Below, piece after piece: positions 1-8,578 of a stretch of 64,000 nt of DNA. Source of the stretch: Lachnospiraceae bacterium (GTDB lineage: Bacteria > Bacillota > Clostridia > Lachnospirales > Lachnospiraceae). The position numbers were made by a program, and so were the translations under genes. Numbering within the stretch: the stretch's first letter is position 1; the number at the start of each line of letters is the position of its first letter. The stretch covers positions 165,797 through 229,796 of the forward strand of contig CAJSZQ010000003.1 in the NCBI GenBank assembly GCA_910574185.1. Reading direction: 5' to 3'. The notes under the pieces are model-generated. The model was not told the origin of the DNA and did not search any database. It saw only the letters and a program-made list of their open reading frames with translations.

Positions 1-28
1 TCATATTTTACATCTGAAACGTTTAATA

Positions 29-268
29 GTTACAGTTCACAGGTCATCTGGTATACAGCGGGTTGAATCAGGAGCTGGTCTCTGAGCAGACAATTCAGGA
101 GCGCTTTTCATGGAATTGAAATAGCAGCTTATGCAGACTTAGGCGCGAAGGCTTTCCTGAGCCGCTTAGTCTGCGTTAGCTGACAGTTCAATGGAATGTT
201 ACTCCGTCTGCTTAGAGACATGCTCCTGATTCAACCCGCGTCCGGCAGGCGATGTGTGAACAGTAACG
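29..268. repeat. Long hairpin repeat element, copy R1
   Basis: Imperfect palindrome of about 240 bp bounded by GTTACAGTTCACA and its near-complement TGTGAACAGTAAC. The outer arms (GGTTGAATCAGGAGC near 59 and GCTCCTGATTCAACCC near 228) pair, and an inner core carries a second stem (GCAGACTTAG / CTTAGTCTGC). Copies R2-R4 are nearly identical. There is no open reading frame with a ribosome site inside. It could be a MITE-like non-autonomous element or a structured RNA. Confidence 0.85.
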
Positions 269-274
269 TTTGAT

Positions 275-515
275 GGTTACAGTTCACAGCTCATCTGGTA
301 TACAGCGGGTTGAATCAGGAGCAGGTCTCTGAGCAGACAATTCAGGAGTGCTTTTCATGGAATTGAAATAGCAGCTTATGCAGACTTAGACGCGAAGGCT
401 TTCCTGAGCGCCTTAGTCTGCGTTAGCTGATAGTTCAATGGAATGTTACTCCGTCTGCTTAGAGACATGCTCCTGATTCAACCCGCGTCCGGCAGGCGAT
501 GTGTGAACAGTAACG
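275..515. repeat. Long hairpin repeat element, copy R2
   Basis: Direct-repeat copy of R1 starting a few bases after R1 ends, with the same terminal inverted repeats and core. The few differences from R1 are scattered single bases. The head-to-tail tandem arrangement with R1 is mirrored by R3/R4 on the other side of the small gene. Confidence 0.85.
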
Positions 516-593
516 TTTGATAAGTATAACACCGCTGTCAAACGGTTACCAGACTTGAATTTTAACCATTTTTGTGGTATTATAATAATGGAG

Positions 594-632
594 AAAGAAA
601 GTCAGAAGATTAACTCTTCCGGCTTTCTTTTT
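594..632 (-). terminator. Rho-independent terminator of the small orphan gene
   Basis: On the minus strand, AAAGAAAGCCGGAAGA pairs with TCTTCTGACTTTCTTT around a 5-nt loop, with two non-canonical pairs, 75 bp after the stop of the 93-residue gene. The T-run is weak. Confidence 0.5.
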
Positions 633-706
633 CTATCAAAATCCTTATCACACCGACTGATTGGAAGATAGGTACGATGCAAGTCTTCCATACCGCAGAA
701 TAAGCT

Positions 707-988
707 TCAATCAGCGGCTATACTGTTAATATTTTTCATTGCCATATATTTATCCACATAATTACCTACATTGTATCCATTTAATATATTGACTGCTTCT
801 ATCTCCGAAACATCGTATTTTTTCATCAATTCCAATGCAAGCTGACGCATATTCCCTGTTATTTCTCCAGATGCTTTCCTACACGTTTCTGCACGTTTCC
901 TGTATTCCTTCACCACTTCCCAGGTCAGCCAGTCGCCTCTATGCTTCATACTCTTTTGTTTCAGCCATTTTATATAATCGGGATTCAT
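707..988 (-). CDS. Small hypothetical protein (93 aa) between hairpin repeats
   Basis: I do not recognise this protein. It is lysine/arginine-rich and soluble, with a predicted helical N-terminal half (an IKWLKQK stretch) and a C-terminal segment (SEIEAVNILNG) that could be a small helical bundle. The reading frame opens at 1033, but a TTGAGT-16-TATACT promoter places the transcript start near 1028, so I choose the ATG at 988, which has GGAGG 8 nt upstream. The gene is isolated: two hairpin elements lie on each side. It may be carried or trapped by those repeats, or may be an ordinary orphan gene. A real gene is likely; its function is unknown. Confidence 0.55.
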   Translation of the reverse strand: MNPDYIKWLKQKSMKHRGDWLTWEVVKEYRKRAETCRKASGEITGNMRQLALELMKKYDVSEIEAVNILNGYNVGNYVDKYMAMKNINSIAAD

Positions 989-1034
989 CCTTCCTGCCTC
1001 CGGTAAGATACGTATAAATTTACCAACTGTCACA

Positions 1035-1062
1035 AGTATATCATACTTTTTTAATTACTCAA
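1035..1062 (-). promoter_or_regulatory. Sigma-A-type promoter of the small orphan gene
   Basis: On the minus strand, TTGAGT (1057-1062) is separated by 16 bp from TATACT (1035-1040). Transcription would begin near 1028, just upstream of the chosen ATG at 988 and its GGAGG site. Confidence 0.5.
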
Positions 1063-1101
1063 AGGAAAACTCCGGTATTTTATTCTGACCTGCAGGCTGC
1101 A

Positions 1102-1342
1102 GGTTACAGGTCACAGGTCATTTGGTATACAGCGGGTTGAATCAGGAGCTGGTCTCTGAGCAGACAATCCAGGAGTGCTTTTCATGGAATTGAAATAGCA
1201 GCTTATGCAGACTTAGGCGCGAAGGCTTTCCTGAGCGGCTTAGTCTGCGTTAGCTGATAGTTCAATGGAATGTTACTCCGTCTGCTTAGAGACCTGCTCC
1301 TGATTCAACCCGCGTCCGGCAGGCGATGTGTGAACTGTAACG
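1102..1342. repeat. Long hairpin repeat element, copy R3
   Basis: Same family and orientation as R1/R2. It begins GGTTACAGGTCACAGG, carries the paired GGTTGAATCAGGAGC / GCTCCTGATTCAACCC arms and ends TGTGAACTGTAACGG, abutting R4 directly. Confidence 0.85.
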
Positions 1343-1582
1343 GTTACAGGTCACAGGTCATTTGGTATACAGTGGGTTGAATCAGGAGCTGGTCTCTGAG
1401 CAGACAATCCAGGAGTGCTTTTCATGGAATTGAAATAGCAGCTTATGCAGACTTAGGCGCGAAGGCTTTCCTGAGCGGCTTAGTCTGCGTTAGCTGATAG
1501 TTCAATGGAATGTTACTCCGTCTGCTCAGAGACCTGCTCCTGATTCAATCCGCGTCCGGCAGGCGATGTGTGAACAGTAACG
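1342..1582. repeat. Long hairpin repeat element, copy R4
   Basis: Tandem copy directly joined to R3 and almost identical to it. Its right end stops 12 bp before the stop codon of the GH91 gene, so on the minus strand it lies just downstream of the sugar operon and could protect or terminate that mRNA. Confidence 0.85.
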
Positions 1583-1593
1583 GCTGCAGCGTT

Positions 1594-2952
1594 TCAGTTG
1601 CCTTCAATGGACGGCGCTGGTCTGAATGCATTTGACGCCTTGTCTAAAATAACCTGTTCTTCTCTTCCTGTATCAAGCACTGTATTCTGTACCGCTTCTT
1701 TCTCCACCAGAACAGTAATAACTGCAAGTTCTTCTAATTCCCTGACTGTCAGCAGCGCGTCCACCTGTCTCGCAAAACAGGAATCCGTCTCTGCGTCCGG
1801 CTGGTCTGCCTCTCCGGCGCTGGCCACAATATGATTATTGGAAATGTAATTTCCTTTTCCTGACACAACATGTATCATGACTGGCTTCGTCCCCTCCGGC
1901 CGAATATATTGCCGTTCAATGACTTCCGAAATATGATTGGCCATTACGCTGTTGTGGCTGCCATTGATATGCACAAGACCATACAAATCGTCCAGGCCAT
2001 TGTCATGCATTTGCATGGGAGGCCAGGGCTCATGATCTCGCAGCAGATGATTGGACGCAATCAGATTCTCAGAACAGTTTCCCTCAAATATTATCATTCC
2101 CGGATAGAACGAATGCAGTCTGTTGCCCGTAATAGAAGAACGTGCCACATGGTCAAAGTATACGCTGCTTGCCCCTCTGGGGAATACGTTGTTTGCCGTA
2201 ACCAGAAGACCCGCAAATTTCTGAGCGTAGATAGAATACCCTTTATATCCGGCGCCTATCAGGTTATTCGTTATCTTGGACGCCTGTCCCCATCCCCGAA
2301 GCTCAATGCAATTTCCGCATTCAGCAATAAAATTATCATGAATGCTCAGCGCGTCCGCGTGATACATGGTAATCCCATGCTCCAGGTATATCATTCCCAT
2401 GCCGGTAATCCGAAAAGAATCGTTGGCGCTGGCCGCGTAAATTCCTGTCTTGCCATTCACGTAAGTATTCTCTGGATTCTCCTCCCCTGTACCGTCATCC
2501 ACAAAATGCAGGCCGTCAATACAAAAACCCTCAAATTCTACCGAACTGATTCTTGGATTCCCATCACGATTAATATAAAAAGCAGCTCCCATGCCTTCTT
2601 CTGCGTCATGCTCCACTGGAATATCTACCAATATTCGACTTCCGCCCGGCCACACCTCATGCCAATCTGCCCATTCGCTCTCTGGCGCATTAAAACGAAT
2701 ACTGGAAGACGTAAAACCATGCCCGGAACCCATAATCTTCAGATAACTGATATCAATCACTACCTGCGTAACAAGATGATAATCTCCGGATGGAATATAG
2801 ATAACCGCCCCCGGCTTGCCCCCTTCATTCCTGTCTTTATCCCTCTGTTTGTTTTTGATATCTGCAAGAATACTATTTATCACTTCCCCGATATCCTCAT
2901 AGGGATTGCCAACCGGCCACTTTGTCACATCGTAATCATTATTTCCAACCAT
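1594..2952 (-). CDS. GH91 family inulin fructotransferase / difructose-anhydride enzyme
   Basis: A 452-residue right-handed beta-helix protein of glycoside hydrolase family 91, whose members convert inulin to difructose anhydrides (DFA I or III) or run the reverse hydrolysis of DFA to inulobiose. Stretches such as NDSFRITGMG, IAECGNCIELRG, NGLDDLYG and FPRG match my memory of the Arthrobacter DFA-forming enzymes. The ATG at 2952 has GGAGGGAG just upstream. No signal peptide is visible, unlike secreted Arthrobacter enzymes, so it probably acts in the cytoplasm on imported substrate. It is the last gene of a minus-strand run: binding protein, two permeases, GH32, GH91. The product (DFA I or III) and reaction direction cannot be told from sequence alone. 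Family assignment is strong. Confidence 0.85.
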   Translation of the reverse strand: MVGNNDYDVTKWPVGNPYEDIGEVINSILADIKNKQRDKDRNEGGKPGAVIYIPSGDYHLVTQVVIDISYLKIMGSGHGFTSSSIRFNAPESEWADWHEVWPGGSRILVDIPVEHDAEEGMGAAFYINRDGNPRISSVEFEGFCIDGLHFVDDGTGEENPENTYVNGKTGIYAASANDSFRITGMGMIYLEHGITMYHADALSIHDNFIAECGNCIELRGWGQASKITNNLIGAGYKGYSIYAQKFAGLLVTANNVFPRGASSVYFDHVARSSITGNRLHSFYPGMIIFEGNCSENLIASNHLLRDHEPWPPMQMHDNGLDDLYGLVHINGSHNSVMANHISEVIERQYIRPEGTKPVMIHVVSGKGNYISNNHIVASAGEADQPDAETDSCFARQVDALLTVRELEELAVITVLVEKEAVQNTVLDTGREEQVILDKASNAFRPAPSIEGN

Positions 2953-3046
2953 GATTCTCCCTCCTCATAAGTTTCGCATCCTATTATAAATTCCTGCATT
3001 AATTTCCTGAAGCACAATTGCTTTGATACAAAAGCGCCCCGCTTAA

Positions 3047-3109
3047 GAGCATGTTTGACTATTCCTTTCTGACAGATGCGCGTCACAATTCATCCTTCAA
3101 ACACGCTCT
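3047..3109. terminator. Intercistronic hairpin between GH32 and GH91
   Basis: AGAGCATGTTTGA (3047-3059) pairs with TCAAACACGCTCT (3097-3109) with one mismatch and a 37-nt loop. It begins at the GH32 stop codon. There is no T-run, so it is more likely an mRNA-stabilising or attenuating structure than a full terminator. Confidence 0.45.
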
Positions 3110-4592
3110 AGGAAAAGCACTCTTTAAGCCCCCATGCCTCGTATTCTCTGATAATCGCTTTGCCCCCATATGCGCGAATCTTCATCTGATTCTGCACATC
3201 CGCGGCAAATATATTATTTGAATGATTATTCTGATACCGGTCTGTAAATATCTCAAGGCTACTCTGGTCTGATAAAATATGTACGTCCAGTTCCTTTTTC
3301 CCTTTCAGATACATCACACTTCTTGAAACGCCTCTGCTCCATCCGTCCGACTCATTTCTGTCTACACAAAGCTCCGCTCTCTTAAAGTCAAACAGACATA
3401 CCGTTTTCTTTCCCTCGCCGCATCGTAAAATAAGCTCCATCCTATCCGCATCGGTCTGTTCCAAATCAACTTTAAACTTCATTTCAAAACATACGCCGTC
3501 TCCGGCCGTCAGCTCTTTTTCTTCTTCCGTCACACAAAAATACGCTTCCTGCTTCGGATTCATCCGTATCGCGTTCAACTCGGCCACCGGAAGAAATTGT
3601 AAGCTTCCGTCTTCCGTCATACGCACTTCCCTTGGAATATTAAAGAAGCCGCACCAGCCTTCTCTGTAGGTCGGCCCCCAGTCCTTCCACAGCGGCATCC
3701 ATTCCCATTCATTGGCCCATCCTACAATAATTCTTCTCCCATCCGGCGCCAGAAAGGATTGCGGCGCATAATAGTCGAATCCCCAGTCAATCTCTCCGCT
3801 TATATGAGAATAGAATCTCCCTGTCTCATAATCAAAATCGCCAACCAGATACACCGAGGTATGTTCTCCTGAACCCATGGGTGAAAACATCAGCACATAT
3901 TTATCACCCAGCGGATAGAAGTCCGTACATTCCCACATATGCCCCCACTCTCCGCGGCTCTCAGCCATCACGTTGAAAAAGCTCCAGTGAAGCATATCCT
4001 CTGATTGATAAAGCAGCGCCTGGGCTCTGCCGTCGCGGCTTCCGCCGCACACCATATAATACGTCCCCTCATGCTTCCATACCTTTGGGTCTCGAAACTG
4101 GTCTTTTGCCACTCCTTCAGGAGCCGTCAGCACAGGATTTCCCTCATATTTTTCAAAATGTACTCCGTCTTCACTGTATGCAATACACTGAGTCTGTTCA
4201 TAACCCTTTCCATTATGCGTTGTTCCAGTAAACATCAGAAATAATTTCCCTTCATGTTCAATGGCGCTTCCAGAAAAACATCCCCCCCGCATATGATCAT
4301 CATACCGCTCGCTGGGAGCCAGCGCAAGGGGAAGATACTCCCAGTGAACCATATCTTCACTCACCGCATGCCCCCAGTGCATATAATCCCAAAACCCATA
4401 ATAGGGATTATACTGGAAGAAAAAATGGTATTTTCCCTTGTAATAAATCAGTCCGTTGGGGTCGTTCAGCCAGCCGGTCTGGGCCATAAAATGATAATGC
4501 TGACGCATTCTCCCCTTTTTAACAATATCTTTCTTTTTTTCTATTTCCTTCTGAGCCTTTGCAATATTTTCCTGCATTAATTCCTTCGACAT
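3108..4592 (-). CDS. GH32 beta-fructofuranosidase (intracellular)
   Basis: A 494-residue glycoside hydrolase family 32 enzyme that releases fructose from sucrose, inulobiose or short fructans. The three family signatures are present: WLNDPNG at residues 41-47 (nucleophile D44), RDP at 167-169 (transition-state stabiliser) and the acid/base glutamate in WECTD near 221. The five-bladed propeller is followed by a C-terminal beta-sandwich (about 350-494). No signal peptide or sorting motif is seen. The ATG at 4592 follows AAGGGGAAG. It sits between the ABC permeases and GH91, so a natural role is to split the inulobiose or fructo-oligosaccharide made or imported by its neighbours. A sucrose-6-phosphate hydrolase is less likely because the locus has an ABC importer and no PTS gene. 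Confidence 0.88.
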   Translation of the reverse strand: MSKELMQENIAKAQKEIEKKKDIVKKGRMRQHYHFMAQTGWLNDPNGLIYYKGKYHFFFQYNPYYGFWDYMHWGHAVSEDMVHWEYLPLALAPSERYDDHMRGGCFSGSAIEHEGKLFLMFTGTTHNGKGYEQTQCIAYSEDGVHFEKYEGNPVLTAPEGVAKDQFRDPKVWKHEGTYYMVCGGSRDGRAQALLYQSEDMLHWSFFNVMAESRGEWGHMWECTDFYPLGDKYVLMFSPMGSGEHTSVYLVGDFDYETGRFYSHISGEIDWGFDYYAPQSFLAPDGRRIIVGWANEWEWMPLWKDWGPTYREGWCGFFNIPREVRMTEDGSLQFLPVAELNAIRMNPKQEAYFCVTEEEKELTAGDGVCFEMKFKVDLEQTDADRMELILRCGEGKKTVCLFDFKRAELCVDRNESDGWSRGVSRSVMYLKGKKELDVHILSDQSSLEIFTDRYQNNHSNNIFAADVQNQMKIRAYGGKAIIREYEAWGLKECFS

Positions 4593-4629
4593 AAGGCTTC
4601 CCCTTTCCAGTAAACGGTAACCATTTATC

Positions 4630-4857
4630 GTTATCGTTCACAGGGTATCTGGCTTGCCCCAAACGCTTTGCTATTGGAAGCGGGGAGAGACAACATTCCA
4701 GTGAACTCCCTGCCAACGCAGTCTAAGAAATTCAGGAACGCCTTCATTTCTAAGACTACATAAGCAGCGATTTCACTTCCATTAAAAACGTCTCTAAATT
4801 GCCCCGCTTCCTATAGCAAAGCGTTTGGGGCAAGCCAGATACCCTGTGAGCCATAAC
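4630..4857. repeat. Long hairpin repeat element, copy R5 (variant outer stem)
   Basis: Fills the gap between the second permease and GH32. The outer arms CAGGGTATCTGGCTTGCCCC and GGGGCAAGCCAGATACCCTG pair perfectly, and the stem continues through AAACGCTTTGCTAT and GGAAGCGGGG. These arms share no sequence with R1-R4. The inner core (AACGCAG, TCTAAG, TTCAGGAA, CATAAGC) keeps the family pattern, in the orientation of R6-R8. Confidence 0.85.
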
Positions 4858-4860
4858 ATT

Positions 4861-5691
4861 TTATCCCTTCACCGCTCCTGCTGTCATACCGCTTACTATA
4901 TATTTCTGTGCAGCAAGAGAGATAATCATAACCGGGAAGCTGAATACAAACGCTCCGGCACACATAGGCCCTAAATCCAGATTATACGCAGATAAGAACC
5001 CTGCCAGACCCACAGTGAACGTCTTTGCCTTCGTACTTGTAAGAAGCAGTGCGACCAGGAAATCATTCCATGCAAGAAATAACGTGAATATGAATGCTGT
5101 TGCAAGTCCCGGCGTACAAATTGGCAGAATAACCTTCCGAAACGTCTGTAAACTGCTTGCACCGTCCACATACGCAGCTTCGTCAAGAGTGGTAGGTATC
5201 CCTTCATAGAAACTCAGCATAGTCCACATAACAAAAGGCATATTAATAGCTGCATATACTATGATTAACGCTATTTTCGTGTCATACAGTCCCAGATTAC
5301 AGATTAATTCATAAATAGGAACTACAATACTGGAAGTGGGTATCATTTTCAAACACAGCACCAGTACCACAAGGAACACCGACAATTTTGCTCCTGACCT
5401 CTGAATCGCATAGGCCGCAAGAGAGCCTAAAATCAGAGCAATCACTGTACTGATAACTGCCGCCGATAAACTGTTTACAAAATACTGCGCCGCATCCATC
5501 CGCTCAAATAGTCCCTGGAAATTTTCTATGGAAAAAACCTTTGGGAAAAACTTCGGAGGCACAGCAATTACCTCGCTCCCCTTCTTAAAGGAGCAGCACA
5601 CAACATAGATGTATGGAAAAAGCCAGAATACCGTAAGAATTACAGACAGCGCAATTCCTATATTCTTTCCTACGCTTATTTTTTTCTTCAT
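4861..5691 (-). CDS. ABC sugar transporter permease (MalG/CarB type)
   Basis: Inner-membrane permease of a CUT1-family carbohydrate ABC importer, about 276 residues with six predicted membrane segments. The EAA loop is visible in the middle (EGIPTTLDEAAYVDGASSLQ) and contacts the ATPase. The frame is open to 5712, but AAGGAGG directly precedes the ATG at 5691, giving an N-terminus MKKKISVGKN. It starts 27 bp after the partner permease ends, so the two are cotranscribed. No ATPase is encoded in this locus; as in many Firmicutes, a shared MsmK-type ATPase elsewhere in the genome would energise it. The substrate is inferred from the GH32/GH91 neighbours. Confidence 0.88.
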   Translation of the reverse strand: MKKKISVGKNIGIALSVILTVFWLFPYIYVVCCSFKKGSEVIAVPPKFFPKVFSIENFQGLFERMDAAQYFVNSLSAAVISTVIALILGSLAAYAIQRSGAKLSVFLVVLVLCLKMIPTSSIVVPIYELICNLGLYDTKIALIIVYAAINMPFVMWTMLSFYEGIPTTLDEAAYVDGASSLQTFRKVILPICTPGLATAFIFTLFLAWNDFLVALLLTSTKAKTFTVGLAGFLSAYNLDLGPMCAGAFVFSFPVMIISLAAQKYIVSGMTAGAVKG

Positions 5692-5718
5692 CTTTATCCT
5701 CCTTACCTTCATCGACGC

Positions 5719-6603
5719 TTAGTTCATCTTTTTCTTTGGATTCCACAAACTCTGCATAAAGATTAACGTGAAGATGACCAGCGCTGCAATAAAGATAACT
5801 GCCATAGCGCTTGCATAGCCAACCTGATTGTATCTTGCCAGCGTCTTATAAATGATAATACTGATGGTTTCTGAGGAGCTGTTCGGTCCTCCCTCTGTCA
5901 TAGCCCAAATGATATCGAAGGTTCTGGCCGCATCAATAATTCTGACGGAAAGCGCAGTCAAAAGCACCGGTTTAATATTCGGAAGCTTAATCAGCATAAT
6001 CTGTTGAAACATACTGGCTCCGTCTATTTTGGCTGCTTCCAGCATACTGGAATCTAATCCTTGGAGACCGGCAAGCGTCATTAACATCATAAACGGCGTT
6101 GTCAGCCAAATATCGGCAATACAGCATGCTATCAGCGACCATTTCGTATCTGCGAGCCATAAAATATCACTGCTGTTTGCCAGAATCCCAACTCTTGTAA
6201 GCAGTTCATTCACAATACCAAAACTGGAGCTCATCATTAATTTCCAGGTAAGACCGGCAACCAACGGCGCTATCATGAGCGGCGCCATCATAAGGGAACG
6301 AATCGCTTTGCTTCCTCTGTAGTTCAGTTCAAAGAACAGCGCGAATAACACTCCTATAATCGTTTCCAATCCTACGGCAAGGATGATGTAGACCACTGTA
6401 TTTTTTAACTGCTTCAAAAAACCGCCTGCTGTAAATGCGCGGATATAATTGTCCAGACCGATAAATGTTTTTTCCCCAGTTATCCCAATGTTGTAAAAAC
6501 TGTCAATCACCATGGTAATAATGGGATAGATTAGGAAGGCGCCCATAAATATTGCGCCGGGCAGAAAGAATAACAATAGTGTTTTTCTTGAAATTAATCT
6601 CAT
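5719..6603 (-). CDS. ABC sugar transporter permease (MalF type)
   Basis: First permease of the same CUT1 importer, 294 residues with six membrane segments. It starts MRLISRKTLLLFFLPGAIF and has the EAA loop (LEAAKIDGASMFQQIMLIKLP) that docks the ATPase. The ATG at 6603 follows AGAGGAAAAG. Upstream is the binding-protein gene, separated by a 350-bp gap filled mostly by hairpin element R6; downstream is the second permease. The pairing of the two permeases is typical of fructo-oligosaccharide and DFA transporters, but the sequence itself does not fix the substrate. Confidence 0.88.
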   Translation of the reverse strand: MRLISRKTLLLFFLPGAIFMGAFLIYPIITMVIDSFYNIGITGEKTFIGLDNYIRAFTAGGFLKQLKNTVVYIILAVGLETIIGVLFALFFELNYRGSKAIRSLMMAPLMIAPLVAGLTWKLMMSSSFGIVNELLTRVGILANSSDILWLADTKWSLIACCIADIWLTTPFMMLMTLAGLQGLDSSMLEAAKIDGASMFQQIMLIKLPNIKPVLLTALSVRIIDAARTFDIIWAMTEGGPNSSSETISIIIYKTLARYNQVGYASAMAVIFIAALVIFTLIFMQSLWNPKKKMN

Positions 6604-6633
6604 TAGCTTTTCCTCTTTAATCTATATGGGCGA

Positions 6634-6867
6634 GGTATCTTTAGTTCTATCTGAAAAGCGCTCTCCGCGCAGAGATATTCTGATATACATAGCCGGGCAA
6701 CACTCCGTTGAACTAACTGCTAACTCCGGCTAGAATGCGCAGGAATACCTACGCATCCAAGTCTCCATAAGCAGTGGATTTCACCTCCGCTAAAAACACC
6801 CTCTTATGCTATGCATATCAGAATATCTCTGCGCGGAGAGCGCTTTTCAGATAGAACCAAAGATACC
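6634..6867. repeat. Long hairpin repeat element, copy R6 (very long unique stem)
   Basis: Lies in the 350-bp gap between binding-protein and permease genes. Roughly 59-bp outer arms pair almost perfectly: GGTATCTTTAGTTCTATCTG (from 6634) with CAGATAGAACCAAAGATACC (to 6867), continuing through GCGCTCTCCGCGCAGAGATA. The arms are unrelated to other copies, while the core (AACTAACTGCTAACTCC, CAGGAA, CATAAGCAGT) is recognisably the family core. The GTTA...TTCACA ends of other copies are absent. On the operon mRNA this would be a very stable barrier between the first gene and the rest. Confidence 0.85.
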
Positions 6868-6952
6868 GCCAAGGTTATTGGCTTTCCTACACCATATTCT
6901 TGTTTGGCGGACTCCCGCCTAGAAACGCAGGAGCCCGGCCTAATATCTGCAA

Positions 6953-8197
6953 TTACTGTCCGATGGCTTCTATTTCGGATGCCGCCGATTCGAGAGTGGT
7001 TTCAATGTCTGCTCCGCCGAGACAGGACTCCACAACACCTGTCAGTACTTCTTCAATCTGCGACCATGTAGTTACCATTGGTCTTGCCTGAGACTGTTCA
7101 GCTCCTAATGTATCAAGTACCGCTAATGTGTGCTCGTTGCCGGCTTCCTTACCGGCTTCCTCATATACGGAAGTTCTTCCGGCAATCTTCAATGTGAGAT
7201 TCATGTAGTCCCCGTTGTGCTCATACATATATTCCACATATTTCTTTGCCATCTCTTTATTTTCGGAATTTTTCATCACGCATTCATACCATGGACCTGT
7301 AGTAGCGCCGATTCCTGCGCTCCCGCTAATCATTGGCGCGCATCCCACCTTGTCTGCTCCCAGCGCTTCCACTGCGGCCGGATACTGGTGACTCCAGTTA
7401 AGCTGCATAGCGACCTTTTCATTGGTAAATAATTCCTGCGACTCGGTTGCTGCCGTAGCTAAGGAATCCGCCGGCGTATAATCTGCACTGGCATTTTCCA
7501 CCATGAAGTTCAGCGCGTCTATATATGCCTGTTCGGTAATATTTACCTTGCCGTCCTTATCAAATACAAGACCCTCAGCTCCTGCCTGGCAGGCAAAGTC
7601 AAGAAATGAGCAAACTGCATCGGAACCGCTTCCAAATACGGTTGTTCCATACATATCATCCGTTGCAAGTTCTTCTGCAAGAGCCTGGTATTCTTCCCAT
7701 GTTTTCGGAACCTTGTCCTCTGCTATCAGGTCTTTTCTGTATATAAGGACTTTGGCGTTCACCCACATTGGATATCCCAGAAGGTTACCGTCTAACGTTC
7801 CACTTTCCTCCAGAGTCGGAAGAAAATCACTGGTGTCTGCATCATTTACCGGCTCAAGAGCATCCTTAAATGCGGCAAGCCACACAACGTCCAGACAACC
7901 TATGTCATGTGTCGCTTCCTTTGCTTTAATCTCTGTGGAAAGCTTATCGTACATTCCAGTATAAGCAACTGCGTCTACAATAACCTTACAGCCCGTTTCT
8001 TCCTCAAAAGCCGCCGCCGTCTCATTCGCAAGGGCTTCTGCCGGAGAACCGCTCTCTACCAGCACCGTAATACTATTCTCTGATTTTGTATCCTCCTTTG
8101 CAACATCTCCGCCGCTCTTTTCTGCTCCTCCACAGCCTGTTAACATTGTTCCAACCATTACTGCTGCAAGTAAGGTACTTAAAAATCTCTTTTTCAT
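6953..8197 (-). CDS. ABC sugar transporter substrate-binding lipoprotein
   Basis: Extracellular solute-binding protein of family 1, 414 residues, which captures the sugar for the two downstream permeases. A lipoprotein signal peptide is clear: MKKRFLSTLLAAVMVGTMLTGCGG with lipobox LTGC and the acylated cysteine at position 22. The mature region has the family-1 pattern (ITVLVESGSPAEALANETAA, WEEYQALAEELA). The ATG at 8197 follows GGAGGAGACACA. It is the first gene after the LacI operators and is followed by hairpin R6, so it is probably made in excess over the permeases. Sugar specificity cannot be read; context suggests difructose anhydride or short fructans. Confidence 0.9.
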   Translation of the reverse strand: MKKRFLSTLLAAVMVGTMLTGCGGAEKSGGDVAKEDTKSENSITVLVESGSPAEALANETAAAFEEETGCKVIVDAVAYTGMYDKLSTEIKAKEATHDIGCLDVVWLAAFKDALEPVNDADTSDFLPTLEESGTLDGNLLGYPMWVNAKVLIYRKDLIAEDKVPKTWEEYQALAEELATDDMYGTTVFGSGSDAVCSFLDFACQAGAEGLVFDKDGKVNITEQAYIDALNFMVENASADYTPADSLATAATESQELFTNEKVAMQLNWSHQYPAAVEALGADKVGCAPMISGSAGIGATTGPWYECVMKNSENKEMAKKYVEYMYEHNGDYMNLTLKIAGRTSVYEEAGKEAGNEHTLAVLDTLGAEQSQARPMVTTWSQIEEVLTGVVESCLGGADIETTLESAASEIEAIGQ

Positions 8198-8364
8198 TGT
8201 GTCTCCTCCTTTTTTCGATGTACTAGTTCCCTGCTTATTCCATAATTTCGGCCCGGTCTTTTCCCAATCTGCCTTCCACCGATGGTCGCTCTTCTCTTGC
8301 AGACCAGTCTTCCTGACGAAAGCACTCCTATGGAATATCTGCTCCTTTTACACCTGTTATTCCG

Positions 8365-8382
8365 TATGGAACGCGTTCCATA
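8365..8382. promoter_or_regulatory. LacI-family operator O1
   Basis: Perfect 18-bp palindrome TATGGAACGCGTTCCATA with the central CpG typical of LacI/GalR operators, about 170 bp upstream of the binding-protein ATG. An identical copy lies 55 bp away, which allows looping or cooperative binding. The LacI-type gene next door is the obvious regulator. Confidence 0.85.
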
Positions 8383-8419
8383 TCCACTAAAAATAAAATC
8401 TGCTATGGTCTTCATTTGT

Positions 8420-8437
8420 TATGGAACGCGTTCCATA
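8420..8437. promoter_or_regulatory. LacI-family operator O2
   Basis: Identical 18-bp palindrome TATGGAACGCGTTCCATA, 55 bp start-to-start from O1 (about five helical turns), in the gap between the regulator gene and the transport operon. No other copy was seen in the window, so autoregulation of the regulator itself is not evident. Confidence 0.85.
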
Positions 8438-8578
8438 TTATTGAAAATAAAATAGAGCAGTTTCTCTTTACGATTTCTATTATATCGCCTTCGTCATATA
8501 TGTCAATATATTTTATCTATTTAAATTAATTCTATGCAACATGTACAAAATCAGACCTTTTATTTTGTACATGTTCCA

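Noticed and set aside
29..1582. Tandem repeats as a CRISPR array
   Set aside because: Units are about 240 bp palindromes with no regular short spacers and no cas genes nearby.
1870..2970. 366-codon plus-strand open frame across the GH91 gene
   Set aside because: It is antisense to a clear GH91 frame, has no ribosome site and reads as compositionally odd protein.
8194..8415. Small minus-strand ORF upstream of the sugar-binding protein
   Set aside because: It spans one LacI operator and likely promoter, and its product has no recognisable features; more likely leader DNA.
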